From assembly GCF_000518265.1 (NCBI RefSeq), contig NZ_JADG01000022.1, positions 62,001 to 126,000 on the forward strand: 64,000 nt of DNA, given 5' to 3'. Both the position numbers and the translations under genes were made by a program. The notes below the pieces were generated by a model. The model saw nothing but the letters and a program-made list of their open reading frames with translations, was not told where the DNA came from and ran no database searches. Source of the stretch: Actinomadura oligospora ATCC 43269 (GTDB taxonomy: Bacteria; Actinomycetota; Actinomycetes; Streptosporangiales; Streptosporangiaceae). The stretch's first letter is position 1; each line of letters starts with the position of its first letter. This document shows positions 1 to 7,925 of this stretch, piece by piece.

Positions 1-1062
1 CGCGGCGAGCGCCCGGTCGCCGGGGAGGTCGTCGTCGAGCGGGACGATCTGGTCGAGGTCCATGCCCGGCTCGGTGAGCGTGCCGGTCTTGTCGACGCAC
101 AGCACGTCCACGCGGGCGAGGCCCTCGATCGCGGGAAGCTCCTGCACCAGCGTCTGCCGCCGCCCCAGCCGGACGACGCCGACCGCGAACGCGATGCTGG
201 TCATCAGCACCAGGCCCTCGGGGATCATGGTCACCACGCCCGCGACCGCCCCGGTCACGGCGTTCGACGCCCCGCCCGCCGACCGGAACTGGCTGACGAA
301 CAGCAGGATCGCGGTCGGGACGATCAGCCAGGTGACGTACTTGAGGAACCGGTTGATGCCGTCCATCAACTCCGAGCGGGTGAGGGTGAACCGGCTGGCC
401 TCCTCGGTGAGCCGGGCGGCGTAGGCGTCCCCGCCGACCTTCGCGGCGGTGAACGCGCCGCTGCCCGCGACCACGAAGCTGCCCGACTGCAGCTCGTCGC
501 CGGGCCGCTTGTGGACGGGGTCGGCCTCGCCGGTGAGCAGCGACTCGTCCACCTCCAGGCCGCTGGAGGAGACCACCGGGCCGTCCACGACGATCTTGTC
601 GCCGGTGCCGAGCGTGATCAGGTCGCCCTGGACGACCTCCTGCTGGTGCAGCTCGCGGGCCTCGCCGTCGCGGACGACGCTCACCTGCGCCTCGCCGACC
701 ACGGCGAGCCGGTCGAGCGTGCGCTTGGCCCGTAGCTCCTGGATGATGCCGATCGCCGAGTTGGCGACGATGATGCCGCCGAACAGGCCGTCCTGCCATG
801 CCCCGAAGATCATCACCAGCGCGAACAGGCTGCCGATCAGGGCGTTGAAGCGGGTGAGCACATTGGCTCGGACGATCTCCCCGACCGACCGGCTGGTGTT
901 CTGCGGCACGTCGTTGACCCGCCCCGCCGCCACCCGCTCCCGAACCTGCGCCTCACTGAGCCCCCGCGGACTCACTCCACCTGGGCCGCTCGAAGGCGGG
1001 TCGGCGTGGTCCGGTGTGGCCGGAGTCGGGCCGTCCGGTGCGGCGTGCTGCGGTTCCGTCAT
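1..1062 (-). CDS. P-type cation-transporting ATPase, CtpE-like (partial, 3' end cut by window edge)
   Basis: The reading frame is open from an ATG at 1060-1062 to position 1, giving the first 354 residues of a HAD-type P-type ATPase. An unstructured Pro-rich stretch (about residues 1-33) is followed by the N-terminal cation-ATPase region, two early membrane helices (about 72-108), the actuator domain with its TGE loop (177-179), and the phosphorylation motif DKTGTLT with Asp324 encoded at 91-93. The local sequence (NDVPQNTSRSVGEIVRAN, GLVLMTSIAFAVGVVRLG) resembles mycobacterial CtpE, a calcium-uptake ATPase, so metal or calcium transport across the membrane is likely. The ATP-binding domain and last helices lie outside the window. 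A GGGGGGA purine run precedes the start. The gene lies 55 bp after plsX on the same strand and may be cotranscribed. The family is certain; the ion is inferred. Confidence 0.9.
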   Translation of the reverse strand, partial: MTEPQHAAPDGPTPATPDHADPPSSGPGGVSPRGLSEAQVRERVAAGRVNDVPQNTSRSVGEIVRANVLTRFNALIGSLFALVMIFGAWQDGLFGGIIVANSAIGIIQELRAKRTLDRLAVVGEAQVSVVRDGEARELHQQEVVQGDLITLGTGDKIVVDGPVVSSSGLEVDESLLTGEADPVHKRPGDELQSGSFVVAGSGAFTAAKVGGDAYAARLTEEASRFTLTRSELMDGINRFLKYVTWLIVPTAILLFVSQFRSAGGASNAVTGAVAGVVTMIPEGLVLMTSIAFAVGVVRLGRRQTLVQELPAIEGLARVDVLCVDKTGTLTEPGMDLDQIVPLDDDLPGDRALAA

Positions 1063-1117
1063 CGTCCCCCCGTTGTTGCCCCATTCCCCATGATCGACTG
1101 GGACGACCGCGAGGGGC

Positions 1118-2503
1118 TCAGCGGCCCCCGGCGCCCCGCTCCGGCCGGTCGGCCGGGTGCCCCGTGGCCGGTCGCGCCGCCGTGTCGGCGTCCGCGTCCG
1201 GCCTCCGTTCGTCCTCACCCTGTTCAACGGGTGACGGCGGAGAAACGTTGGGGTCGTTCGTGTCGGGAATTTCACGCGGCCCGGGCTCGTCCGGTTCGCC
1301 GGGTTTCCGGGCGTCCCTGCCCTCCCGCGCGCCGTCCTTGGACGCGTCGTGGTTGCCGTGCGGCCAGCGCGGGAACCGGGACGTCCTCGTCGCCGCGACC
1401 TGGTCGCGGATGCGCTCCACGATGCGTCCCGCCGCCAGCTCGTGCGCGAGCAGGCAGGCCGAGGTGACCGCGCGGGCCTCCGACGCGCCGTGCGCGATGA
1501 TCACGGTGCCGTTCAGGCCGAGCAGGACGCCGCCGCCGTAGGTGTCGGAGTCGAACCGGTCCTTCAGCTCGGTGAGCTTGCGGCGCTGGAGCAGCGCGCC
1601 CACCCGGGCCGTCCGGGACGAGGTGACCGCCTCCCGGAGCTCCCCGAACGCCGTCCGGACGGTGCCCTCCAGGGTCTTCAGCGCGACGTTCCCGGTGAAG
1701 CCGTCGGTGACGATCACGTCCACCTTCCCGGCGAGCAGGTCGTGGCCCTCGACGTTCCCGGCGAACTCCACGCCGTTGTGACCGGACGCCAGCAGCTCGT
1801 GCGCGCGCTTGGCGAGCTTGTTGCCCTTGCCCGCCTCGGAGCCGATGTTGAGCAGCCCCACGCGCGGGCGCGCGAGGCCCAGCCGGATCTGCGCGTAGGC
1901 GGTGCCGAGCGCGGCGAACTGCACCAGCGTCTCCGGCTTCACGTCCGCGGTCGCGCCCGCGTCCAGCAGGACGGTCGGACGCGGGCGCGTGGGGAGCGTC
2001 ACCGCGATCGCGGGCTTCATCACGCCCTGCTGGCCCTTCAGGCGCAGCCGGGACGTCGCGACCACACCGGCCGTCGACCCGGCCGAGACCAGCGCGGACG
2101 CCCGGCCCTGCTTCACCAGGTGGCAGGCGATCGCGACGGACGAGCGGGGTTTGCGCCAGCTCGCGAGCGCGCCCTCGCCCATGTCGAGCGCCTCGTCCGC
2201 GTGCACGATCGGGATCTCACCGGCGATGCCGAGCCGGTCGAGCCGGGCCCGGATCCGCGGGGCCTGTCCCACCAGGACGACCCGCACGCCGTGCTCGCGG
2301 AAAGCCTCCACCGCGCCGTCGATGATCTCGTCGGGCGCGTGGTCGCCGCCCATCGTGTCCACGGCGATCGGCGCGGGCCGGAGACGTGGGTCGGCCGTCA
2401 CCACGCGCGCCCGCGCGTCGTTGGCCTCTCGTGCGCGCGCGTCCGCCGCCGGTTGGGTGCCGCCAGTCGGCGAGGGCCGTGCCTGCTCGCCTTTGCCGGT
2501 CAT
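1118..2503 (-). CDS. plsX: phosphate acyltransferase PlsX with long C-terminal tail
   Basis: PlsX makes acyl-phosphate from acyl-ACP for the first step of glycerophospholipid synthesis. The family start motif PIAVDTMGGDHAPDEIIDGA is at about residues 44-63, and the middle carries the usual Gly-rich segments (VSAGSTAGVVATSRLRLKG, VTDGFTGNVALKTLEG). I chose the ATG at 2503 because GGAG lies 7 nt upstream; a GTG at 2533 would add ten residues. The predicted protein is 461 aa, roughly 110-130 more than usual. The extra length is about 40 N-terminal residues and a charged, Pro/Asp/Arg-rich C-terminal tail from about 375. The usual actinobacterial neighbours rpmF and rnc are absent, so this may be a second or relocated copy. 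Enzyme identity is firm; whether it is the main PlsX is unknown. Confidence 0.88.
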   Translation of the reverse strand: MTGKGEQARPSPTGGTQPAADARAREANDARARVVTADPRLRPAPIAVDTMGGDHAPDEIIDGAVEAFREHGVRVVLVGQAPRIRARLDRLGIAGEIPIVHADEALDMGEGALASWRKPRSSVAIACHLVKQGRASALVSAGSTAGVVATSRLRLKGQQGVMKPAIAVTLPTRPRPTVLLDAGATADVKPETLVQFAALGTAYAQIRLGLARPRVGLLNIGSEAGKGNKLAKRAHELLASGHNGVEFAGNVEGHDLLAGKVDVIVTDGFTGNVALKTLEGTVRTAFGELREAVTSSRTARVGALLQRRKLTELKDRFDSDTYGGGVLLGLNGTVIIAHGASEARAVTSACLLAHELAAGRIVERIRDQVAATRTSRFPRWPHGNHDASKDGAREGRDARKPGEPDEPGPREIPDTNDPNVSPPSPVEQGEDERRPDADADTAARPATGHPADRPERGAGGR

Positions 2504-2687
2504 CAGCACTCCAGAAGGGACGGGGAGAAACACGCCGCGCCGCGACGGGGCAGCTCATCGCATGCTATCCAGCGATCGGCGAGCCCCCGTCGTCCCCACC
2601 CCGCGCCCCACCGTCCCTCGACCCCGGAGTCGGTCGGGACCTGGCCTGAGGCGCGTTCGAGCGCCCGCGCGCCGGTCCTGGGGCGGG

Positions 2688-3170
2688 TCAGCTCTTCTTG
2701 CGGCAGTCGGCGCCGAGGCAGGTGGCGTTCTGCACCAGGGGACGGCCGTTCACCAGGATCGTGTAGTACTGGTCCTGGGTGGCGCCCTCGCCCGCTCCGA
2801 TGATCTGCACCCGCTGGTGGTCGGACGTGCTGGAGGTGCAGTTCACCCGCATCTTCCTCTTTGTCCACCCCAGGGAGTCCGCGCAGGTCAGGGTCGATTT
2901 CAGGGAGACGCCGCGGTGCGCGAGCTCCTCCCCGCCGGCGCGCGCCACTCCGGTGCGCAGCGCGTTCTGGGACTTGTAGCGCAGCTCCTTGGTGTCGTGG
3001 AACGCCAGGTAGGCGAGGCCCGCGGCGCCCACGGCGACCACGATGCCCACCGTTCCGAGGACCAGGGCCTTCGCCCGGCCCTTGAACAGGCCCCTGAACA
3101 GGGCCTTGACCCGGCCTGGGATCAAGGCCTTCATCCGGCCCACGACCAGGGCCCTCATCCGCGAGATCTT
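2688..3170 (-). CDS. membrane-anchored hypothetical protein, paralogue of the 3388-3786 lipoprotein
   Basis: I do not recognise a named family. The protein (160 aa from GTG 3170) begins with a basic amphipathic stretch in which a pattern like R-x-K-A-L-x-x-G recurs about four times, then one membrane helix (about residues 37-57), then a roughly 100-aa domain with four cysteines. Its end (VNGRPLVQNATCLGADC) is clearly related to the end of the next gene upstream (VGGRVLIDRDCLGTGC), so the two are diverged paralogues, one anchored by a helix and the other by lipid. It is the last gene of the operon that starts at 6007, after a 181-bp gap. The start is uncertain: a GTG at 3206 would add 12 residues but has no visible ribosome site. 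A DUF4333-like extracytoplasmic domain is a weak possibility. Confidence 0.65.
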   Translation of the reverse strand, partial: KISRMRALVVGRMKALIPGRVKALFRGLFKGRAKALVLGTVGIVVAVGAAGLAYLAFHDTKELRYKSQNALRTGVARAGGEELAHRGVSLKSTLTCADSLGWTKRKMRVNCTSSTSDHQRVQIIGAGEGATQDQYYTILVNGRPLVQNATCLGADCRKKS

Positions 3171-3387
3171 CACGGCTGTAACGTCACCACTCGGGCACCC
3201 GGCCACGCCTGGGCGGCCCCGGATTTTTGTCGATCATGCGATCTCGTTGCGAGCCCTTCACGCCCGGCCCGGCGTGTCGCCGACGACACCAGGGCCAGAA
3301 GTCGGTCGGACGCAGGCCGGACTCGGGGACGCCCAGCGGTCTGTGGGACGTGCAGGCGGAGCGCTGCCGCGCCCGGAAGCGGACGTG

Positions 3388-3786
3388 TCAGACCGAGCGG
3401 TGGCAGCCGGTGCCGAGGCAGTCGCGGTCGATCAGCACCCGACCGCCGACGGTCACCTGGTAGCGCTCATGCGGCGTGGACGTGTCGGCGGACGCGACCG
3501 TCCCGCTGATCTCGACGGGCTCGCCGGTGGTGGTGCGCGCCATGCAGGTGATCCGCACCTCGTCGAACGCGCCGGTCGGGGGCGTGCTGCACACGGGACG
3601 CCTCTGCAGCTGGACGCCCTTGGCGCGCAGGTCGGCGATCGCGCCGTCCGCGACCGCGTTGCGGTACGCGCCCTCGGAGATCCGCTGCATCACGCCGCAT
3701 CCGCTCAGGCCCGCCACCGTGAGGCCCGCGACGACCGTCACGCCCACCCGGCGCGCCCGGGCTCCCGTGCGAGCACTCCACCTCAT
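3388..3786 (-). CDS. small secreted lipoprotein
   Basis: The 132-aa product has a basic N-terminus, a hydrophobic core and the lipobox LSGC (Cys30), so it should be lipidated and anchored outside the membrane. The mature part has further cysteines (about 66, 81, 123, 128) and ends in the CLG-x-GC motif shared with the downstream gene at 2688. The ATG at 3784-3786 overlaps the stop of the upstream hydrolase as ATGA, which fixes the start and implies coupled translation. No enzymatic motif is visible. The role is unknown; the coupled hydrolase and DUF998 genes point to an envelope function. Confidence 0.8.
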   Translation of the reverse strand: MRWSARTGARARRVGVTVVAGLTVAGLSGCGVMQRISEGAYRNAVADGAIADLRAKGVQLQRRPVCSTPPTGAFDEVRITCMARTTTGEPVEISGTVASADTSTPHERYQVTVGGRVLIDRDCLGTGCHRSV

Positions 3787-4709
3787 CGGACGATCCCGTG
3801 GGCGCGGTCGACGGCGTCCGCGACGGCGTCGGGACGGTCGAACTGGACCATGTGCGGACAATCCGGGAGATCGACCTGGTTGCCGAGCGGGGACATCCCG
3901 GCGAGGCGGCGGTGGCAGCCCGTCCACTCCAGTGCGTCGCCCGCGTCGGCGAGCGCGGTCAGCACCTCCAGCGGGACGTCCGGGAGGGGACGGCGCGCGC
4001 GCAGGGCCAGCAGGTCGGCGGCGGCCTCGCGGTAGGCGACGTCCTCCGCGATCACGGTGCCGAGCACCGCGCCGCGCCCGTACACCGACCGGACGACCTC
4101 CGGCGGCACCGGCTCGCCCCGCCCGGTCACCTGTTTCAGCGTGACGCGCCGTCCGAACGGGCCGATCACGCGGGAGAGCCGGGTCGCCTCCAGGCCCGCG
4201 CCCGTCGCGCGCAGCACCGGGTGGACGGCCGCGCTGATCCGTAGCCCGGCGCAGTTGACGCGTTCCTCGCAGCTCGGGTCGACCAGCACGAGCGCGCGCA
4301 CGAGCTCCGGATAGAGCCGGGCCAGCCCCTCCGCGTGGAATCCGGCCATCGAGTGCGCGACGACGGTCACCGGGCCGCCGCTCGTGCGCGCGAGGTCGGC
4401 GAGGACGGCCACGTCCCGGCGCAGGCTCGCCGGACGGCGCGCCGCGGGGCTCAGCCCGAGCCCCGGACGGTCGAACGCGAGGACCCGGTACCGGTCGCTG
4501 AGCAGGGCGATGACCGGCTCCCAGTCGAACCAGGCCCCGCCGAGGCCCGTGCTGAGCAGCAGTGTCGGCGCGTCCGGCGGCCCGGACTCGACGACGTGCA
4601 CGCGTTCGCCCCCGGCCACGGCGATGCGCCCGCCCTCGGCGACCGGCTCGTCCGCCGTGTCGGCCCACTCCGCCGGTACCCGCTGGCTTGCCTGTTCGCT
4701 GCTTGTCAC
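3783..4709 (-). CDS. alpha/beta hydrolase
   Basis: The 308-aa product has the alpha/beta-hydrolase layout: an oxyanion region around residues 51-58 (LSTGLGGA), a strand-turn DRPGLGLS (80-87), the nucleophile elbow AHSMAG with Ser120, and a late His286 in PHMVQFDRP that fits the catalytic histidine. The acid is probably an Asp near 255-258. The GTG start (4707-4709) overlaps the stop of the DUF998 gene as GTGA, and its own stop overlaps the lipoprotein start, so three genes are translationally linked. No signal peptide is evident, so it should be cytoplasmic. The substrate cannot be deduced. Confidence 0.85.
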   Translation of the reverse strand: MTSSEQASQRVPAEWADTADEPVAEGGRIAVAGGERVHVVESGPPDAPTLLLSTGLGGAWFDWEPVIALLSDRYRVLAFDRPGLGLSPAARRPASLRRDVAVLADLARTSGGPVTVVAHSMAGFHAEGLARLYPELVRALVLVDPSCEERVNCAGLRISAAVHPVLRATGAGLEATRLSRVIGPFGRRVTLKQVTGRGEPVPPEVVRSVYGRGAVLGTVIAEDVAYREAAADLLALRARRPLPDVPLEVLTALADAGDALEWTGCHRRLAGMSPLGNQVDLPDCPHMVQFDRPDAVADAVDRAHGIVR

Positions 4710-6007
4710 AGGGACGTCGTCTCCCTCGCCTGGACGGGACGGGCGTGCGGCGCGCGCCGCGCGGCGCGCCAGTCGGCCCAGAGCGCCCACGCGATGGTGA
4801 GCAGGCCGAGACACAGGATGCTGATCTGGATCCGCTGCAGGATGCCGAGCCACTCGCCCGCCACCATCGCCCCCACCGTGCCGAGCGCGAACACCGCCTC
4901 GACCACCGCGAGCAGCCAGCCGAACCGGGCCAGCGCGGGCCACCAGCCGTACCGGCGGGCCGCGATGGACAGCGTGAGCAGCGCCGCGACCCCGCAGGCG
5001 ATCACCGCGCTGCTGGTCACCGAGTGGAACGAGTGTGAGAAGGACACCTGGTCGGCGCGCTCGCGCAGCGCGCACCAGGTCTCGAGGCTGGGCGCGCAGT
5101 CGAGCGGGAACAGGGCGTCCCCGATGGCGCAGAGCCCGAACAGGCCGAGGAAGGTCCAGCCGACCGTGCTCCAGAACCGGCGGCGCAGCGTGGCGAGCGC
5201 GGTGCCCGCGACGAGGATCGACAGCACCCCGGTGACCAGGTCGCCGCCGCTGTAGACCAGGTGGAACGGCTGGTCGCGCGCGGAGAGCTCGCTGACGTAG
5301 CCGTTCACGACGTCCAGCGAGGGGCTCAGCAGGTGCTCGAGCATGAACGTGGCGTAGCTGACCCCGGCCACCGCCGCGAGCAGCGCCGCGAACAGCGGCG
5401 CCACGCCGGGCCGCACCGCCGCCGTCCCCGCATGCGGCGCCCGCGCCCCCGCCTCCTCGGCGGACCGGGCTGTCTCGACCTCCCGGGCAGTCCCGGCCTC
5501 CTGGACGGTCGCGGATTCTTGGACGGTCCTGGATTTCTGGACGGTTCCGCCTTTCAGGACGGTCTCGCCCTTCAGGACGGTCCCGACTTTCGGGACGGTC
5601 TCGCGCTCCTGAGCGGTCCCGGATTCCCGGGCGGCCTCAGATCTGCGAGCGGCCTCAGATCTGCGAGCGGCCTCGGACCCCTGTGCGACCTTGGGGTCCT
5701 GAGCGATCTCGGACGCCTGAGCGGGTTCGGGCGCCTGGGCGGGTTCTGGTTCTCGGACGGTCTTGGGGTTCTGGGCGTTCGCGTCCAACCGCGCCCCCTC
5801 GGTTCGCGCCGCGTCGCTTTCCGTGCTCGCTCGGTCACTGTCCGCGCCCGCCGGGCCGGTTTCCGGACGCGGCGGGTCAGGGGCCCGGCTTGGACGGGGC
5901 GTGGCGTCGTTCGGGCGTGTCGGGCGTGGTTCCGGGCGTGCGGCGACCGGGCCGGAGCGGCTCGTGGCCGACGCCTCCGGCCGTGCGTCGTGCCCGGTCG
6001 CCTTCAC
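4706..6007 (-). CDS. DUF998 membrane protein with repetitive N-terminal extension
   Basis: The C-terminal half (about residues 205-425) is a DUF998-type integral membrane domain with six or so hydrophobic helices and signatures such as GYVSELSARDQPFHLVYSGG and FSHSFHSVTSS. The first 200 residues are low-complexity: Pro/Arg/Thr-rich, then tandem short repeats such as SEAARR and about nine x-x-T-V-x-x-x units. The GTG start (6005-6007) is preceded by AGGGGG at a 5-nt spacing, so the repetitive part is probably translated. The gene opens the operon that continues into the hydrolase through a GTGA overlap. DUF998 function is not established. The extension is predicted to be disordered and cytoplasmic. 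Confidence 0.78.
   Translation of the reverse strand: MKATGHDARPEASATSRSGPVAARPEPRPTRPNDATPRPSRAPDPPRPETGPAGADSDRASTESDAARTEGARLDANAQNPKTVREPEPAQAPEPAQASEIAQDPKVAQGSEAARRSEAARRSEAARESGTAQERETVPKVGTVLKGETVLKGGTVQKSRTVQESATVQEAGTAREVETARSAEEAGARAPHAGTAAVRPGVAPLFAALLAAVAGVSYATFMLEHLLSPSLDVVNGYVSELSARDQPFHLVYSGGDLVTGVLSILVAGTALATLRRRFWSTVGWTFLGLFGLCAIGDALFPLDCAPSLETWCALRERADQVSFSHSFHSVTSSAVIACGVAALLTLSIAARRYGWWPALARFGWLLAVVEAVFALGTVGAMVAGEWLGILQRIQISILCLGLLTIAWALWADWRAARRAPHARPVQARETTSL
5631..5674. repeat. 18-bp tandem repeat inside the DUF998 gene
   Basis: Two exact 18-bp copies (5631-5648 and 5649-5666) and a partial third encode the SEAARR hexapeptide repeat. They sit inside a longer zone (about 5470-5760) of degenerate repeats with a 21- to 24-bp period, which suggests growth by replication slippage. 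Confidence 0.8.
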
Positions 6008-6430
6008 CGGTCCCCCTCAGCGTCGGTCGCGGCCAACAGCACCGGGGCGCCCGCGCGATCCCTCGCGGAGTCGCCCGCACTGCGTCGAACGCCCCGCGCG
6101 CACCGAGCGTTCCCTTCGCAAGTATCTCCCCACCAGCATAGGCAGACGGCCCGACTCGCCACTTTTACGCGCCGTAGTCGTTGTACCTGATGCGAGCGGG
6201 GGCGCCGTTTCCGGATCGACTTCGGGGAACTCGCGCTGACCTGCATCTTTGTACCGGTTAGGGGGTATCCATTCGGCATGTGCGCATTTTCGACGCTTCA
6301 ATGGGGGTGGCCCGGACCTGACAGATGACTGTGCGTGACGAAGCGAACCCCCCTGCGGGTCAGGCTTCCCGGACGGTCACGTCCGGTTCAGGCTCCCGCA
6401 TCCCCGCTGACATCCAAGGAGTACCCACAC
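6008..6430. other. divergent intergenic region upstream of the DUF998 and KamA genes
   Basis: This 423-bp gap separates divergent genes and should hold both promoters. The middle (about 6160-6300) is less GC-rich than its surroundings, as expected for promoters. Short open frames here have no convincing ribosome binding site. I see no riboswitch-like fold. Confidence 0.4.
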
Positions 6431-7747
6431 GTGACGATGGTGAACGACGCGGCTCCCGACACGCGATCCTCTGGTCGCAAGTTCCGCGCCTTCACGGCGA
6501 AGCACCTGGACGAGCTGACCGCCCGTGCCGGACTCTCGCCGGACCAGCAGCTCGCGGTACGGGCGGTGGCGACCGTCCTGCCGTTCCGTACGAACGCCTA
6601 CGTCATCGAGGAGCTCATCGACTGGTCCGCCGCGCCGGACGATCCGATCTACCGGCTGGTCTTCCCGCAGGAGGACATGCTGCCGGAGGAGGACGTCGCG
6701 CACCTGGCGGGCCTGCTGCGCCGTGAGGCGCCCAAGGCCGAGGTCGAGGCCGCCGCGCACGCCGTCCGGATGAAGCTCAACCCGCATCCCGCGGGGCAGA
6801 TGGAGCTCAACATCCCGACGTTCGGCGACGGCAAGATCCCCGGTCTCCAGCACAAGTACGACGAGACCGTTCTGTACTTCCCCAAGCAGGGGCAGACCTG
6901 CCACGCGTACTGCACCTACTGCTTCCGCTGGGCGCAGTTCATCGGCGAGGCGGACCTCAAGATGGCCGGTGACGAGCCGGCCCAGCTGCGCGAGTACCTG
7001 CTCGCGCACCCCGAGGTGACCAGCGTCCTGTTCACCGGCGGCGACGCCATGATCATGGGCGAGCCGGTGCTGCGCCGCTACCTCGAGCCGCTGCTCGACC
7101 TGGAGCAGCTGGAATCGATCCGGATCGGCACCAAGTCGCTGGCGTACTGGCCGCAGAAGTTCGTCACCGACCCGGACGCCGACGAGATGCTGCGGCTGTT
7201 CGAGCAGGTCGTCCAGTCGGGCAAGAACCTGGCGTTCATGGCCCACTTCTCGCACCCGCGGGAGCTGGAGCCCCTGATGGTCGCCGAGGCGTGCCGCCGG
7301 ATCCGCGACACCGGAGCGGTCATCCGGACGCAGGCCCCGCTGATCCGCACGATCAACGACGACCCGAAGGTCTGGGAGGACATGTGGCGCACCCAGACCC
7401 GCATGGGCCTGGTGCCCTACTACATGTTCGTGGAGCGTGACACCGGCCCGCAGGACTACTTCGCCGTGCCGCTGGCCGACGCCTACGAGATCTTCCGGGA
7501 CGCCTACTCGAGCGTCTCCGGCCTGGCCCGGACGGTGCGCGGCCCGTCCATGTCCGCGACGCCCGGCAAGGTCTGCGTGGACGGCGTCCTGGACCTGTTC
7601 GGCGAGAAGGTGTTCGCGCTGCACTTCATCCAGGCGCGCGACGCGTCCCTGGTGAACCGGCCGTTCTACGCCAAGTTCGATCCGAACGCGGTCTGGCTGG
7701 ACGACCTCAAGCCCGCCTTCGCCGACAAGTTCCCCTTCCAGGCGTAG
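6431..7747 (+). CDS. KamA-family radical SAM aminomutase-like protein
   Basis: The 438-aa product belongs to the lysine 2,3-aminomutase (KamA) family, which uses a [4Fe-4S] cluster, S-adenosylmethionine and pyridoxal phosphate to move an amino group. The cluster motif C-x3-C-x2-C is at Cys157, Cys161 and Cys164 (CHAYCTYC). A SAM-contact stretch FTGGDAM follows near residue 200. The segment ATPGKVCVDG holds Lys380, a candidate for the PLP lysine that in lysine aminomutase lies in PGGGGK; this alignment is my inference. The GTG at 6431 has AAGGAG 9 nt upstream; an ATG two codons later is possible. It is a single-gene unit bounded by strong hairpins. The substrate is unknown: no beta-lysine-using genes or EF-P lysylation genes are nearby. 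Confidence 0.88.
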   Translation: MTMVNDAAPDTRSSGRKFRAFTAKHLDELTARAGLSPDQQLAVRAVATVLPFRTNAYVIEELIDWSAAPDDPIYRLVFPQEDMLPEEDVAHLAGLLRREAPKAEVEAAAHAVRMKLNPHPAGQMELNIPTFGDGKIPGLQHKYDETVLYFPKQGQTCHAYCTYCFRWAQFIGEADLKMAGDEPAQLREYLLAHPEVTSVLFTGGDAMIMGEPVLRRYLEPLLDLEQLESIRIGTKSLAYWPQKFVTDPDADEMLRLFEQVVQSGKNLAFMAHFSHPRELEPLMVAEACRRIRDTGAVIRTQAPLIRTINDDPKVWEDMWRTQTRMGLVPYYMFVERDTGPQDYFAVPLADAYEIFRDAYSSVSGLARTVRGPSMSATPGKVCVDGVLDLFGEKVFALHFIQARDASLVNRPFYAKFDPNAVWLDDLKPAFADKFPFQA

Positions 7748-7759
7748 GCACGGGCATGA

Positions 7760-7788
7760 CCGGGGAGTCCGTGGGCGGAACTCCCCGG
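7760..7788. terminator. hairpin after kamA-like gene
   Basis: A perfect 9-bp inverted repeat (7760-7768 with 7780-7788, 11-nt loop) starts 12 nt after the stop codon. No U-run follows, which is common in high-GC actinobacteria. Confidence 0.75.
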
Positions 7789-7797
7789 CCGCCGGCG

Positions 7798-7829
7798 CCG
7801 GGCCCCGGTCGTGACCAGTCGGGGCCCGG
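7798..7829. terminator. second hairpin in the same convergent gap
   Basis: A perfect 10-bp stem (7798-7807 with 7820-7829, 12-nt loop) lies between the convergent KamA and MFS genes and could act in either direction. Confidence 0.65.
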
Positions 7830-7855
7830 TCCAACGACACGCGTGACACGCCGTG

Positions 7856-7877
7856 TCTCCCTCGCGCGCGAGGGAGA
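7856..7877. terminator. 22-bp perfect palindrome in the convergent gap
   Basis: The 22 bases 7856-7877 are a perfect palindrome with no loop (core CTCGCGCGCGAG). It lies 48 nt past the MFS stop and probably adds to bidirectional termination; a protein-binding site is the alternative. Confidence 0.55.
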
Positions 7878-7925
7878 GCCGGACGCGAGCGGCACCGAGC
7901 GGCCCCTCGCGCGGGCGCGCGGGGG

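Noticed and set aside
6004..6301. Two short minus frames with Cys and Trp residues upstream of the DUF998 gene
   Set aside because: They overlap each other and the DUF998 start, and neither has a Shine-Dalgarno or a recognisable fold.
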